Position numbers and translations under genes: made by a program
Shown: piece after piece, positions 26,037-34,726 of the stretch
Numbering within the stretch: position 1 is the first letter of the stretch
Layout of the letters: every line of letters begins with the position of its first letter
NCBI RefSeq assembly: GCF_029541745.1
Contig: NZ_CP089746.1
Location: forward strand, 5,527,559-5,591,558
Length of the DNA stretch: 64,000 nucleotides
Direction: 5' to 3'
Origin: Streptomyces sp. LX-29
GTDB taxonomy: Bacteria; Actinomycetota; Actinomycetes; Streptomycetales; Streptomycetaceae
Notes under the pieces: generated by a model
What the model was told of the DNA's origin: nothing
Database searches by the model: none
What the model saw: the letters and a program-made list of their open reading frames with translations, nothing else

Positions 26037-26360
26037 GGGGACCCTTCGCACAGGACACACGTGACCACCACCCGCCAGGCGGTGTGCGCGCGGTCTTCGG
26101 CGGACGGGGGCCACAGCCTGACCCGCAAGGGCTGCCCCGCGCAAGCGTGTTGAGCACCACACGCGCGCCTTTATCACGCGGGGACGGCGCACGGGCCGGG
26201 TCGCGGGCCGGGACCGCCGGCCGGGTGGCCGCGACGGGGCGTTGTCAGTGACATGAGGCACACTGGCCAGACCACAGCACATCGGTGGCATGACGCCTCG
26301 CTGACCCCTCACCGCGGCGCCATGCCGGCGCGGAGCGCGGAGCGACCCGGGGAGCGCACG
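26037..26360. other. 324-bp gap between divergent genes
   Basis: No gene seen. It must carry promoters for the anti-sigma ATPase and the PfkB kinase; a TTGTCA box stands at about 26244 with no good -10 partner. The frame opened by GTG 26253 is a weaker upstream start for the kinase and lacks a ribosome-binding site. Confidence 0.5.
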
Positions 26361-27485
26361 GTGACGACACACAGCAGTGATCAGTTCGAGGCGGACAGCC
26401 CGCTGCTCGACCCGCTCGCCGCCCTGCGCACGCCCGCCGATCCGCCCCGGGACGTCTACCTCACCGGCACCGTCTTCCTCGACATCATCTTCACCGGCCT
26501 GGACTCCGCCCCGGTGCGCGGGACCGAGTCCTGGGCGCGCGGCATGGGGTCCAGCCCCGGCGGGGTCGCCAACATGGCCACCGCGCTGGCCAGGCTGGGC
26601 CTGCGCACCTCGCTGGCCGCGGCCTTCGGCGACGACCACTACGGGGAGTACTGCTGGGACGCCCTCGCCCAGGGCGAGGGCATCGACCTCTCGCTGTCCC
26701 GCACCGTCCCCGGCTGGCACTCCCCGGTCACCGTCTCCATGGCGTACGAGGGCGAGCGCACCATGGTCTCCCACGGCCACGAGGCGCCCCCGCCGGAGCC
26801 CACGCCCGACACCCCGCCGGCGGCGCGGGCCGCCATCGCCTCGCTGGTGCCCGGCTGCCGCGAGGAGTGGATCGCCCAGGCCGCCCGCCAGGGCAGCCGG
26901 ATCTTCGCCGACGTCGGCTGGGACGACAGCGGCCGCTGGGACCCGGCCGACCTGGCCGACCTGGAGCACTGCGAGGCGTTCCTGCCCAACGCCGCCGAGG
27001 CGATGCGCTACACCGGCACCGACTGCCCGCGCGCCGCCGCCCGGGCGCTGGCGGACCGGGTGCCGCTGGCCGTGGTCACCCTCGGCGCCGAGGGGGCGTA
27101 CGCGGTGGACGGGCGCACCGGCGAGACCGCCGAGGTCCCCGCCATCGAGGTCGAGGCGCTGGACCCCACCGGCGCCGGGGACGTCTTCATGGCGGGCTTC
27201 GTGACCGGCACCCTCGCCGACTGGCCGCTGGCCGACCGGCTGGCCTTCGCGGGGCTCACCGCCGCGCTCTCGGTGCAGGAGTTCGGCGGCTCCCTGTCCG
27301 CGCCCGGGTGGGCGGAGATCGCGGCCTGGTGGGAGCGGGCGAAGGCGCTGCGCTCGGCACGACCGATGGGCTCCGCGCCGTGCGCGCTGTCCCGCTACGA
27401 CTTCCTGGACCGGATACTGCCCGCCACCCACCGCCCCTGGCCGCTCCGCAGGGCCGTGCCGACGATCGGCTTCCGCTCGTCCTGA
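26361..27485 (+). CDS. PfkB-family carbohydrate/nucleoside kinase
   Basis: A 374-residue ribokinase-like kinase. PfkB signature 1 is SSPGGVANMATALARLG, followed by AAFGDDHYGE; signature 2 is DPTGAGDVFMAGFVTG, which holds the catalytic Asp and anion hole. It phosphorylates a sugar or nucleoside; the substrate is not deducible. GTG 26361 has GGGGAG seven bases upstream and precedes the conserved DVYLTGTVFLDI strand. It is the gene directly before the GTPase pair but is separated by about 200 bases, so linkage to them is uncertain. Confidence 0.9.
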   Translation: MTTHSSDQFEADSPLLDPLAALRTPADPPRDVYLTGTVFLDIIFTGLDSAPVRGTESWARGMGSSPGGVANMATALARLGLRTSLAAAFGDDHYGEYCWDALAQGEGIDLSLSRTVPGWHSPVTVSMAYEGERTMVSHGHEAPPPEPTPDTPPAARAAIASLVPGCREEWIAQAARQGSRIFADVGWDDSGRWDPADLADLEHCEAFLPNAAEAMRYTGTDCPRAAARALADRVPLAVVTLGAEGAYAVDGRTGETAEVPAIEVEALDPTGAGDVFMAGFVTGTLADWPLADRLAFAGLTAALSVQEFGGSLSAPGWAEIAAWWERAKALRSARPMGSAPCALSRYDFLDRILPATHRPWPLRRAVPTIGFRSS

Positions 27486-27688
27486 CCCGGCCGGGCCCCG
27501 CGTGAGCGTGGAGAGGCGGAGAGGGCGGGGCGGGGCCACGGGCGGCGGTGGCCCTGTTATGGCCAAAGCCCGGCGGGTGGGGAGCGGTGCTTGCCATCAT
27601 GGGACGCCTTCGGGCATCGGGAGGCCCGAGCGGGGCCGTACGCGCCTGCGGATGTCGGCGCACTCATGGGGCGAGGTGGTCATACGGC

Positions 27689-29617
27689 ATGGATGCGGCG
27701 TGCGCACCGCCGGGTGAACCGAGGGAAGCAGACGAAGGGGGCGAGGGGGCCGAAGGGGGAGCAGGAGGCGAAGGAGATCCGAGCGGCAGGGCCGAACCGG
27801 ACGACGACCGAAAGCCCGGTGGCCGCGACGCGCGGTACACCTCGGCGGAGCACGCGCGGCTCGCGCCGGCCGACCATCCGCAGCTCGCGCTGGCCGAGCG
27901 GGTGGCCCTGCTCGCGGACCGCGCGGGAGCCGACGGCGCCGCCGCGCTCATCCGCCGGGCGGGTCGCCGCGCCGGCACGCCGCTGGCCCGGGTGTGCGTC
28001 GTCGGCAGCACCAATGCCGGCAAGTCGCAGCTGGTCAACCGGCTCGCGGGCGCGGCGCGGGTACCGGTCTCGGCGCTGCCGGTCGCGCGCCCGCCGACCG
28101 TGGTGCGATCGGAGGGCGGGGACGACTGGCTGGCGCGGTCCGGTCTGGAGCTGGTCGACACGCCGGGCTGGGATCTGACGGCGGAGGCGCCCGCCCACTG
28201 GGCGGACGGGGGCGAGCCGGCGCGGGTCGTCGCGGACTCCGACGTGGTCGTGGTGGCCACCGAGGCGCGCAGGGCCCTGCTGGGCACCGAGCAGGCCCGG
28301 ATCAGGGGGCTGGCCGGCCAGCCGCACGCGCCGGCCATCGTCGTGGTCGTCACCAAGCTCGACGAGGTCGAAGACGAGCGGGACGAGGTGATGCGCCGGG
28401 TCAGACACCTGATACGCACCCTCGCCCCCGAGGCGCATCTGCTGCCGGGCCCGCTCCCGGAGCGGGCACCGGACGCCTCCCCGGCGGACCGGTCCTCAAC
28501 GGCGGGCTCTCCGACGGGCGGCGACCGCGAGGACGGCGACCGCGAGAACCGTGGGCGCGAGTCGGGGGCGAGCCGGCCCACGCGGGACGACGAGCACCTG
28601 GAGCTGTGCCGGTCGGCCCTCACCGCGCTCACCGGCGCCCGGCAGCGGATCGCGCTGCGCACCGTGCGCCGACTGCGGCTGCTCGCCGACGCCTGCGAGC
28701 TGGTGGCGGGCGCGGCCGAGCGGGGGCCGGCCGACGCGCGGCGCGACACCGAGCGGCAGACGCGGGCGCTGGAGGTGTGGCACGCCGCCCACGAGAGCGC
28801 CCGGTTCGGCTGGATCGTGCTCGGGTCGGAGCTCGACCGGCGCCGGGCCGCGCTCATCGGGCGGGTGCGCGCCGAGGCGGGCCTGCGCCGGGCCCGCTGC
28901 GCCGCCGAGCTGTCCGCCACCCTGTCCGAGGCGCCCGACCTCCCGGCCTTCCTGCGGCTCCGGGCCCTGCCCCGCATCGAGCTGGCGCTCGAGGAGTTCG
29001 AGGGCTGGATCGTCGGGGCCGTCGAGGCGGCACTGGCCGAGGACACCGGCTGGCTGCGGGAGCGGCTGGCCGCCGGCCGGCCGGGCGAGCACCTCTTCGC
29101 GGAGCTCACGCCCGCCCCGCCGGCGACGCCGTACGAGGCTCCTGCGCCGCCGCGCTCCGGGGCCGGCGGAGGAGCCTTCGAGGGAGCGGCCGCCTGGCTC
29201 CCGGAGGCGGTCGGCGGCACCGTCGAACAGGCCCTCGCGCCGGTCGCCTCCGAGGCGATCGCGGCCGTGCTCGGGGCCGTGGCCACCGGGCTGGTGGAGG
29301 GCGCCCTGGCCCGCGGCCAGGAGCGGCGGCTGCTCGACACCGTCGACCAGGTCGACCACGCGGTCGACACCGCCTTCGAGGAGCACCTGGCCGCCGTCGA
29401 GCGCCGCGTCGCCGGGCTGTACGAGCGGCTGGAGGCCGGGGCCCGGGACCGGGACGAGCAGTGGTGGCGGCTGCACACCGCGGCCCTGGCCGCGCCCCCG
29501 GCCTCCCGTGAGCACTGGCGGAGCCTGCGCGACGAGGCGGCGCGGCTGCGTCGGGAGGTCGAAACCCATATGTCCGCACTGGGGGTAGAAATGCCGCGAC
29601 CAGGAGGGTCTTCGTGA
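27689..29617 (+). CDS. Large P-loop GTPase, first of a coupled dynamin-like pair
   Basis: A 642-residue protein. After a charged, low-complexity start (residues 1-60) it has a GTPase domain: P-loop GSTNAGKS at 106-113, DTPG at 157-160, TKLD at 222-225. A roughly 50-residue Asp/Arg/Gly-rich insertion follows near 250-300. The rest is long amphipathic helix (residues 330-480 and 560-642) with a short Ala/Gly-rich hydrophobic stretch (AIAAVLGAVATGLVEGAL). The whole resembles dynamin-superfamily proteins without a clear family match. The ATG at 27689 has a distant GAGG. It ends by overlapping the next GTPase start (GTGA), so both are translated together. Confidence 0.75.
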   Translation: MDAACAPPGEPREADEGGEGAEGGAGGEGDPSGRAEPDDDRKPGGRDARYTSAEHARLAPADHPQLALAERVALLADRAGADGAAALIRRAGRRAGTPLARVCVVGSTNAGKSQLVNRLAGAARVPVSALPVARPPTVVRSEGGDDWLARSGLELVDTPGWDLTAEAPAHWADGGEPARVVADSDVVVVATEARRALLGTEQARIRGLAGQPHAPAIVVVVTKLDEVEDERDEVMRRVRHLIRTLAPEAHLLPGPLPERAPDASPADRSSTAGSPTGGDREDGDRENRGRESGASRPTRDDEHLELCRSALTALTGARQRIALRTVRRLRLLADACELVAGAAERGPADARRDTERQTRALEVWHAAHESARFGWIVLGSELDRRRAALIGRVRAEAGLRRARCAAELSATLSEAPDLPAFLRLRALPRIELALEEFEGWIVGAVEAALAEDTGWLRERLAAGRPGEHLFAELTPAPPATPYEAPAPPRSGAGGGAFEGAAAWLPEAVGGTVEQALAPVASEAIAAVLGAVATGLVEGALARGQERRLLDTVDQVDHAVDTAFEEHLAAVERRVAGLYERLEAGARDRDEQWWRLHTAALAAPPASREHWRSLRDEAARLRREVETHMSALGVEMPRPGGSS

Positions 29618-31689
29618 GCCAGGAAATCCAGCAGGAATCCGGTAGCCAGGAAATCCAGCAGGAATCCGGTCCGGCGGCCGCGAGGTTCGACGACTGGGCG
29701 AGTCGCGTCCGAGAACTGCGGGAGCTTTTTCACCGACTGCAGGTCATCGCGGAGAACGCCGACGAGATCATCGGCGAGACCCGGGAGCTCGGCGCTGCCC
29801 AGCGACTGGAGAAGACCGAAAGCGTCTTCGAGCGCGAGACCTTCCGCATCATGGTCGTCGGCGAGTTCAGCAGCGGAAAGAGCACGCTGATCAACGCGAT
29901 GCTGGGGAAGAAGCTGCTGCCGACCAAGGCGAACCCGGCCACCGCCTTCACCACCCTGCTGCAGTGGGGCGAGGTGGAGAAGGCCCGGCTCTACCGCGGC
30001 GTGGAGCGCCGGGGCTCCTCCACCGTGGTGAGCATCGACAAGTTCCAGGAGGAGGTCTCGCTGAAGATCGACGCCGAGGGGGCGCCGCGCGAGCCCTCCT
30101 TCGGCCTGGCCGTCGTCTCCCAGCCGCTCGACCTGCTGCGTCAGTCGGTGGAGATCGTCGACTCCGCGGGCATCAACGAGAGCCCGGAGCGGGAGCTGAT
30201 CACCCTCAGCTTCCTGGAGCAGGTGGACGCGGTCGTCTTCGTCACGGACGCCGGCCGCCCCTTCACCCTCAACGAGACCAAGAACTACCTGGACCACGTC
30301 CGGGAGCTCGGCCACCGGGACATCTTCTTCGTGGTCAACCAGTTCGACCGGATCGGCGAGGAGGACCGGGCCGAGGTCCAGAGCCGGTGTCGGAACGTCG
30401 TCACCCAGTTCAGTCGCGCGTCGGGGTCCTCAAGCGGCACGAACATCTTCTTCGTGAGCGCCCTGACCGCCCTCAAGGCCCGGATCTCGCATGACGGCGC
30501 GGCGGAGCGGGAATCCGGGATCCTCGAGTTCGAGAAGGCCCTGGAGCTGTTCTGTCAGCGGGATATCGCCCGGGTGAAGTTCGTGCGCCTGGCGGAATTC
30601 CTCCGCCACAACGTGGTGCTGCTCCGGCGGCGGCTCCAGGGCGAAAGCGCCATGCTGGCGAAGTCCGCCGAGGAACTGCGCGCCATCCTGGACCGCAGCC
30701 AGGGCACCCGCGACCACCTCCAGCAGTCCCTGACCCAGATCCGGGACTGCGTCGACCGCTGGATCTCGGAGGTGGAGTCGGAGGTGAAGATGTCGTTCGC
30801 CGAGTTCCTGCGGGAGCTGGGCGAACAGGTCCCGCAGTGGGACGCCAAGGGCAAGGGGTCGCTCGGGCGGCTTTCCCGGGCCTTCACCCGGGACGGCCGG
30901 GTCGCCCTCTCCCGGGAGATCCAGCAGGGCTACGTCAGCGTCCTCCAGCGGGAGATGCAGATCTTCTGCACCCGCACCGTGGACCCGTTCATACGGCAGA
31001 AGCAGACGGAGCTGCTCCAGCGCATCGAGCCGCTGCTGCAGTCGTACGCGAACACGCTGGAGGAGCTGCGCAGCGAGCTGACCGGCCTCCCCGCGGTGCC
31101 GGACCACGACTACCTCCAGCAGGCCCTGGCCCTGTCGGCGGACCGGGGCCGGGCCGCGGGGGAGGACCCCGATATCCCGCTCCACCTGCGGGCGGTGCCG
31201 ATGATGGCGTTCGGGGCCGGCGCGGGCGCGGGGGCGGGCGGTGGCTTCGCCGCCGCGGCCAGCGCCGGAGCCGTGAGCCTGGGCGTGGCCATGCCGCCGC
31301 TCGGCGCCGCCATGGCCTTCGGCGCGGCCCTCGGCGCGCTCAGCGCCGGCTTCGTGGCCGTCTTCTCGGTCGGCAAGCTGCGCGGCAAGGTGGCGGAGGA
31401 CTTCGCGGCGCACCTGGTGCGCACCGCCGACGCCTCGGGCCAGCAGTACGCGCGCAACCGCGCCGCCGACCTGCGCGGCCACTGGCGCGGGGTCGCCGAC
31501 GCCCTCGCGGACCGGCTCCAGGAGCTGATCGTCAGCGTGAAGCGGAACATCGACGGGGCGCGGGTGGACGAGCAGGAGAAGGTGCGCCGGCGCAACGAGA
31601 TCTCCCACCACGAGAGGTCCCTGACGGACATCGAGGACCTCATCGGCGCGTTCCTCAAGCCCTACGTCTCGGAGGTCCCGCGGGACTGA
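29614..31689 (+). CDS. Dynamin-like GTPase, second of the pair
   Basis: A 691-residue bacterial dynamin-like protein. P-loop GEFSSGKSTLINAMLG starts at 83, the G2 Thr is in NPATAFTT, G3 is DSAGINES at 183, and G4 is NQFD at 242-245 in place of NKxD. Long helices form a stalk (residues 320-510), with a hydrophobic Ala/Gly-rich paddle-like segment near 527-590, then another helix to the end. Dynamin-like proteins remodel membranes; in Streptomyces a DynA/DynB pair stabilises sporulation septa, and B. subtilis DynA limits phage release, but whether this pair does either is unknown. The first 18 residues are a 9-codon direct duplication (SQEIQQESG twice). Confidence 0.85.
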   Translation: MSQEIQQESGSQEIQQESGPAAARFDDWASRVRELRELFHRLQVIAENADEIIGETRELGAAQRLEKTESVFERETFRIMVVGEFSSGKSTLINAMLGKKLLPTKANPATAFTTLLQWGEVEKARLYRGVERRGSSTVVSIDKFQEEVSLKIDAEGAPREPSFGLAVVSQPLDLLRQSVEIVDSAGINESPERELITLSFLEQVDAVVFVTDAGRPFTLNETKNYLDHVRELGHRDIFFVVNQFDRIGEEDRAEVQSRCRNVVTQFSRASGSSSGTNIFFVSALTALKARISHDGAAERESGILEFEKALELFCQRDIARVKFVRLAEFLRHNVVLLRRRLQGESAMLAKSAEELRAILDRSQGTRDHLQQSLTQIRDCVDRWISEVESEVKMSFAEFLRELGEQVPQWDAKGKGSLGRLSRAFTRDGRVALSREIQQGYVSVLQREMQIFCTRTVDPFIRQKQTELLQRIEPLLQSYANTLEELRSELTGLPAVPDHDYLQQALALSADRGRAAGEDPDIPLHLRAVPMMAFGAGAGAGAGGGFAAAASAGAVSLGVAMPPLGAAMAFGAALGALSAGFVAVFSVGKLRGKVAEDFAAHLVRTADASGQQYARNRAADLRGHWRGVADALADRLQELIVSVKRNIDGARVDEQEKVRRRNEISHHERSLTDIEDLIGAFLKPYVSEVPRD
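29617..29670 (+). repeat. 27-bp tandem duplication at the dynamin-like gene start
   Basis: Two identical 27-base units in tandem, giving SQEIQQESG twice right after the start codon. The exact identity at DNA level implies a recent duplication. Confidence 0.9.
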
Positions 31690-31830
31690 GCACGCCCGCC
31701 CCCGGCCCGGAACAGCCTTCCGGAAAAGGGCTCGGGCGATGTCGGCATACCGTCGTACCCTTGATATCCCAAGGAGGTCGAGCAGGGGCACCCTGCACGA
31801 GGAGGTAGCAGCAGGCCCGAGTGCCGGCCC

Positions 31831-32838
31831 ATGACGCAGACACCCACAGAACGGCAGGCGCACGCCCAGTTCACCGTCCCGAGCAAGCACCCCATGGTCA
31901 TGGTCCTGGGCTCCGGTGACTCGCTGCTGCGCGTGATCGAGCAGGCGTTCCCGTCAACCGACATCCACGTCCGGGGCAACGAGGTCAGTGCGACCGGAGA
32001 CCCCGCCGAAGTGGCTCTGATCCAGCGGCTGTTCGACGAGATGATGCTGGTGCTCCGCACCGGTCAACCCATGACGGAGGATGCGGTGGAGCGCTCGATC
32101 GCCATGCTGCGAGCGGCGGACAACGGCGAGACGGGCGTTCCCGAGAGCCCGGCCGAGGTGCTCACGCAGAACATCCTGTCCAACCGCGGCCGCACCATCC
32201 GGCCGAAGACGCTCAACCAGAAGCGTTACGTCGACGCCATCGACAAGCACACCATCGTGTTCGGCATCGGCCCGGCGGGCACCGGCAAGACCTATCTGGC
32301 CATGGCCAAGGCGGTCCAGGCGCTGCAGTCCAAGCAGGTCAACCGGATCATCCTGACCCGGCCGGCGGTCGAGGCGGGGGAGCGGCTGGGCTTCCTGCCC
32401 GGCACGCTCTACGAGAAGATCGACCCGTATCTGCGCCCGCTCTACGACGCCCTGCACGACATGCTCGACCCCGACTCCATCCCGCGACTGATGGCCGCCG
32501 GGACGATCGAGGTGGCCCCGCTGGCGTACATGCGCGGCCGGACGCTGAACGACGCGTTCATCATCCTGGACGAGGCGCAGAACACCAATCCCGAGCAGAT
32601 GAAGATGTTCCTCACCCGGCTCGGCTTCGACTCGAAGGTCGTGATCACGGGTGACATCACCCAGATCGACCTCCCCGGCGGCACCAAGAGCGGGCTGCGT
32701 CAGGTGAGGGAGATCCTCGAAGGGGTGCAGGACGTCCACTTCTCGATGCTCACCAGCACCGACGTGGTCCGACACAAGCTGGTCGGCCGTATTGTCGACG
32801 CGTACGAGCAGTACGACAGCCGCAACGGGAAGCAGTAG
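31831..32838 (+). CDS. phoH: PhoH-family ATPase
   Basis: A 335-residue PhoH-like protein. Walker A is GPAGTGKTYLAMA, Walker B AFIILDEAQNTNPEQ, followed by ITGDITQIDLPGG. An N-terminal KH-like stretch precedes the ATPase. The family is linked to RNA metabolism, and phoH-ybeY-corC-era is a conserved cluster tied to ribosome maturation. The ATG at 31831 has only GGCCC directly before it; a good GAGGAGG lies 26-32 bases upstream. It is followed after ten bases by ybeY. Confidence 0.95.
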   Translation: MTQTPTERQAHAQFTVPSKHPMVMVLGSGDSLLRVIEQAFPSTDIHVRGNEVSATGDPAEVALIQRLFDEMMLVLRTGQPMTEDAVERSIAMLRAADNGETGVPESPAEVLTQNILSNRGRTIRPKTLNQKRYVDAIDKHTIVFGIGPAGTGKTYLAMAKAVQALQSKQVNRIILTRPAVEAGERLGFLPGTLYEKIDPYLRPLYDALHDMLDPDSIPRLMAAGTIEVAPLAYMRGRTLNDAFIILDEAQNTNPEQMKMFLTRLGFDSKVVITGDITQIDLPGGTKSGLRQVREILEGVQDVHFSMLTSTDVVRHKLVGRIVDAYEQYDSRNGKQ

Positions 32839-32848
32839 TCACAGCACC

Positions 32849-33346
32849 ATGGCGATCGACGTCAACAACGAGTCCGGAACCGACATCGACGAGCAGGCGA
32901 TCCTGGACGTCGCCCGCTACGCCCTCGCCCGGATGCGTATCCACCCGCTCTCCGAGCTCTCGGTGATCGTCGTCGACGCCGACGCCATGGAGCAGCTCCA
33001 CATCCAGTGGATGGACCTGCCCGGCCCCACCGATGTCATGTCCTTCCCCATGGACGAGCTGCGCCCGCCGGCCAAGGACGACGAGGAGCCCCCGCAGGGG
33101 CTCCTCGGCGACATCGTGCTCTGCCCGGAGGTCGCCAAGCGCCAGGGTGAGGAGGCGCCGACCAACCACTCGATGGACGAGGAGCTCCAGCTGCTCACCG
33201 TGCACGGCGTGCTCCACCTGCTGGGGTACGACCACGAGGAGCCGGACGAGCGGGCCGAGATGTTCGGGCTCCAGGCCGCCATCGTGGACGGCTGGCGCGC
33301 CGAGCGCGGTATCACCGGTCCCTCGCCGGCCCCCACCACCCGATGA
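32849..33346 (+). CDS. ybeY: Endoribonuclease YbeY
   Basis: A 165-residue YbeY: conserved GPTDVMSFPMDE, GDIVLCPEVAKRQ, and the zinc motif HGVLHLLGYDHEEPDE (HxxxHxxxxxH). YbeY is a single-strand-specific RNase needed for 16S 3' end maturation and 70S quality control. The length is complete. ATG 32849 matches family starts. The gene overlaps corC by four bases (ATGA), so translation is coupled. Confidence 0.97.
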   Translation: MAIDVNNESGTDIDEQAILDVARYALARMRIHPLSELSVIVVDADAMEQLHIQWMDLPGPTDVMSFPMDELRPPAKDDEEPPQGLLGDIVLCPEVAKRQGEEAPTNHSMDEELQLLTVHGVLHLLGYDHEEPDERAEMFGLQAAIVDGWRAERGITGPSPAPTTR

Positions 33347-34653
33347 CCGCACAGCTGATCGCGGCGACCGTCCTGCTGGTGGTCGTCGCGTGGCTGGCGG
33401 CCTGCGCCGAGGCCGGCCTGGCGCGCACCACCCGCTTCCGCGCCGAGGAGGCCCTTCGCTCGGGGCGGCGCGGCAGCGCCCGGCTGATGGTGGTGACCGA
33501 GGACCCGACCCGCTATCTGAACGTCGCGCTGCTGGTCCGGGTGGCCTGCGAGGTGGCGGCCGGCGCCCTGGTGACCTACGCCTGCCTGCGCGAGTTCGAC
33601 CAGACCTGGCAGGCGCTGACCGTGGCCATCGGCGTGATGGTCCTGGTCAGCTATGTCGCCGTCGGCGTCTCCCCGCGCACCATCGGTGCCCAGCACCCGC
33701 TGGGCACCGCCACCGCGGCCGCCTATGTGCTGCAGCCGCTGGCCCGGGTGATGGGCCCGGTGCCCGCGCTGCTGATCCTCCTGGGCAACGCGCTCACCCC
33801 CGGCAAGGGCTTCCGCAAGGGCCCGTTCGCCTCCGAGGCCGAGCTGCGCGCGCTGGTCGACCTGGCGGAGAAGGAGTCCCTCATCGAGGACGAGGAGCGG
33901 CGCATGGTGCACTCCGTCTTCGAGCTGGGCGACACGCTGGTGCGCGAGGTGATGGTGCCCCGCACCGACCTCGTCGTCATCGAGCGCTACAAGACCATCC
34001 GCCAGGCGCTCACCCTCGCGCTGCGCTCCGGTTTCTCCCGCATCCCGGTGACCGGGGAGAACGAGGACGACATCGTCGGCGTCGTCTACCTCAAGGACCT
34101 GGCCCGCAAGACGCACATCAGCCGGGACGCCGAGACGGAGCTGGTGTCCACGGCGATGCGGCCGGCGACCTTCGTCCCCGACACCAAGAACGCGGGCGAT
34201 CTGCTGCGCGAGATGCAGCAGGAGCGCAACCACGTCGCCGTCGTCATCGACGAGTACGGCGGCACCGCCGGCATCGTCACCATCGAGGACATCCTGGAGG
34301 AGATCGTCGGCGAGATCACCGACGAGTACGACCGGGAGCTGCCGCCCGTGGAGGAGCTGGGCGCCGACCGCTACCGGGTGACCGCCCGGCTGGACATCGG
34401 GGACCTGGGCGAGCTCTACGGGCTGGAGCTGGACGACGAGGACGTGGAGACGGTCGGCGGGCTGCTCGCCAAGTCCCTGGGCCGGGTGCCGATCGCCGGC
34501 GCCTCCGGCCTGGTGGACCTCCCGGACGGCCGGTCGCTGCGGCTGACCGCGGAGGCCGCCGCGGGACGTCGGAACAAGATCGTCACCGTGCTGGTGGAGC
34601 CCATGCCCTCCGCCGAGCTGAGCGAGGAAGCGGGGCTGCCCGCACCGTCCTGA
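33343..34653 (+). CDS. CorC/HlyC-type CBS-domain membrane protein
   Basis: A 436-residue protein of the CNNM/CorC family. N-terminal transmembrane domain of four helices (residues 1-135), then a Bateman pair of CBS domains (VMVPRTDLVVIERYKTIRQA and the MRPATFVPDTKNAGDLL to EYGGTAGIVTIEDILEEIVGEI region), and a C-terminal CorC_HlyC transporter-associated domain. The family is linked to magnesium or cobalt export. The operon position between ybeY and era matches the ancestral order; in this genome other genes intervene before era. Confidence 0.93.
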   Translation: MTAQLIAATVLLVVVAWLAACAEAGLARTTRFRAEEALRSGRRGSARLMVVTEDPTRYLNVALLVRVACEVAAGALVTYACLREFDQTWQALTVAIGVMVLVSYVAVGVSPRTIGAQHPLGTATAAAYVLQPLARVMGPVPALLILLGNALTPGKGFRKGPFASEAELRALVDLAEKESLIEDEERRMVHSVFELGDTLVREVMVPRTDLVVIERYKTIRQALTLALRSGFSRIPVTGENEDDIVGVVYLKDLARKTHISRDAETELVSTAMRPATFVPDTKNAGDLLREMQQERNHVAVVIDEYGGTAGIVTIEDILEEIVGEITDEYDRELPPVEELGADRYRVTARLDIGDLGELYGLELDDEDVETVGGLLAKSLGRVPIAGASGLVDLPDGRSLRLTAEAAAGRRNKIVTVLVEPMPSAELSEEAGLPAPS

Positions 34654-34656
34654 CCT

Positions 34657-34704
34657 GGAGGTCCGGAGTGGTCGGACGGTCCCGTCCACCCACCCCGGAC
34701 CTCC
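34657..34704. terminator. Terminator between corC and the convergent MFS gene
   Basis: GGAGGTCCGG pairs perfectly with CCGGACCTCC, with an internal GTGG/CCAC pair, four bases past the corC stop. It can serve both convergent genes. Confidence 0.75.
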
Positions 34705-34726
34705 GCCTCAGGCGCGGGCCGGCTCG

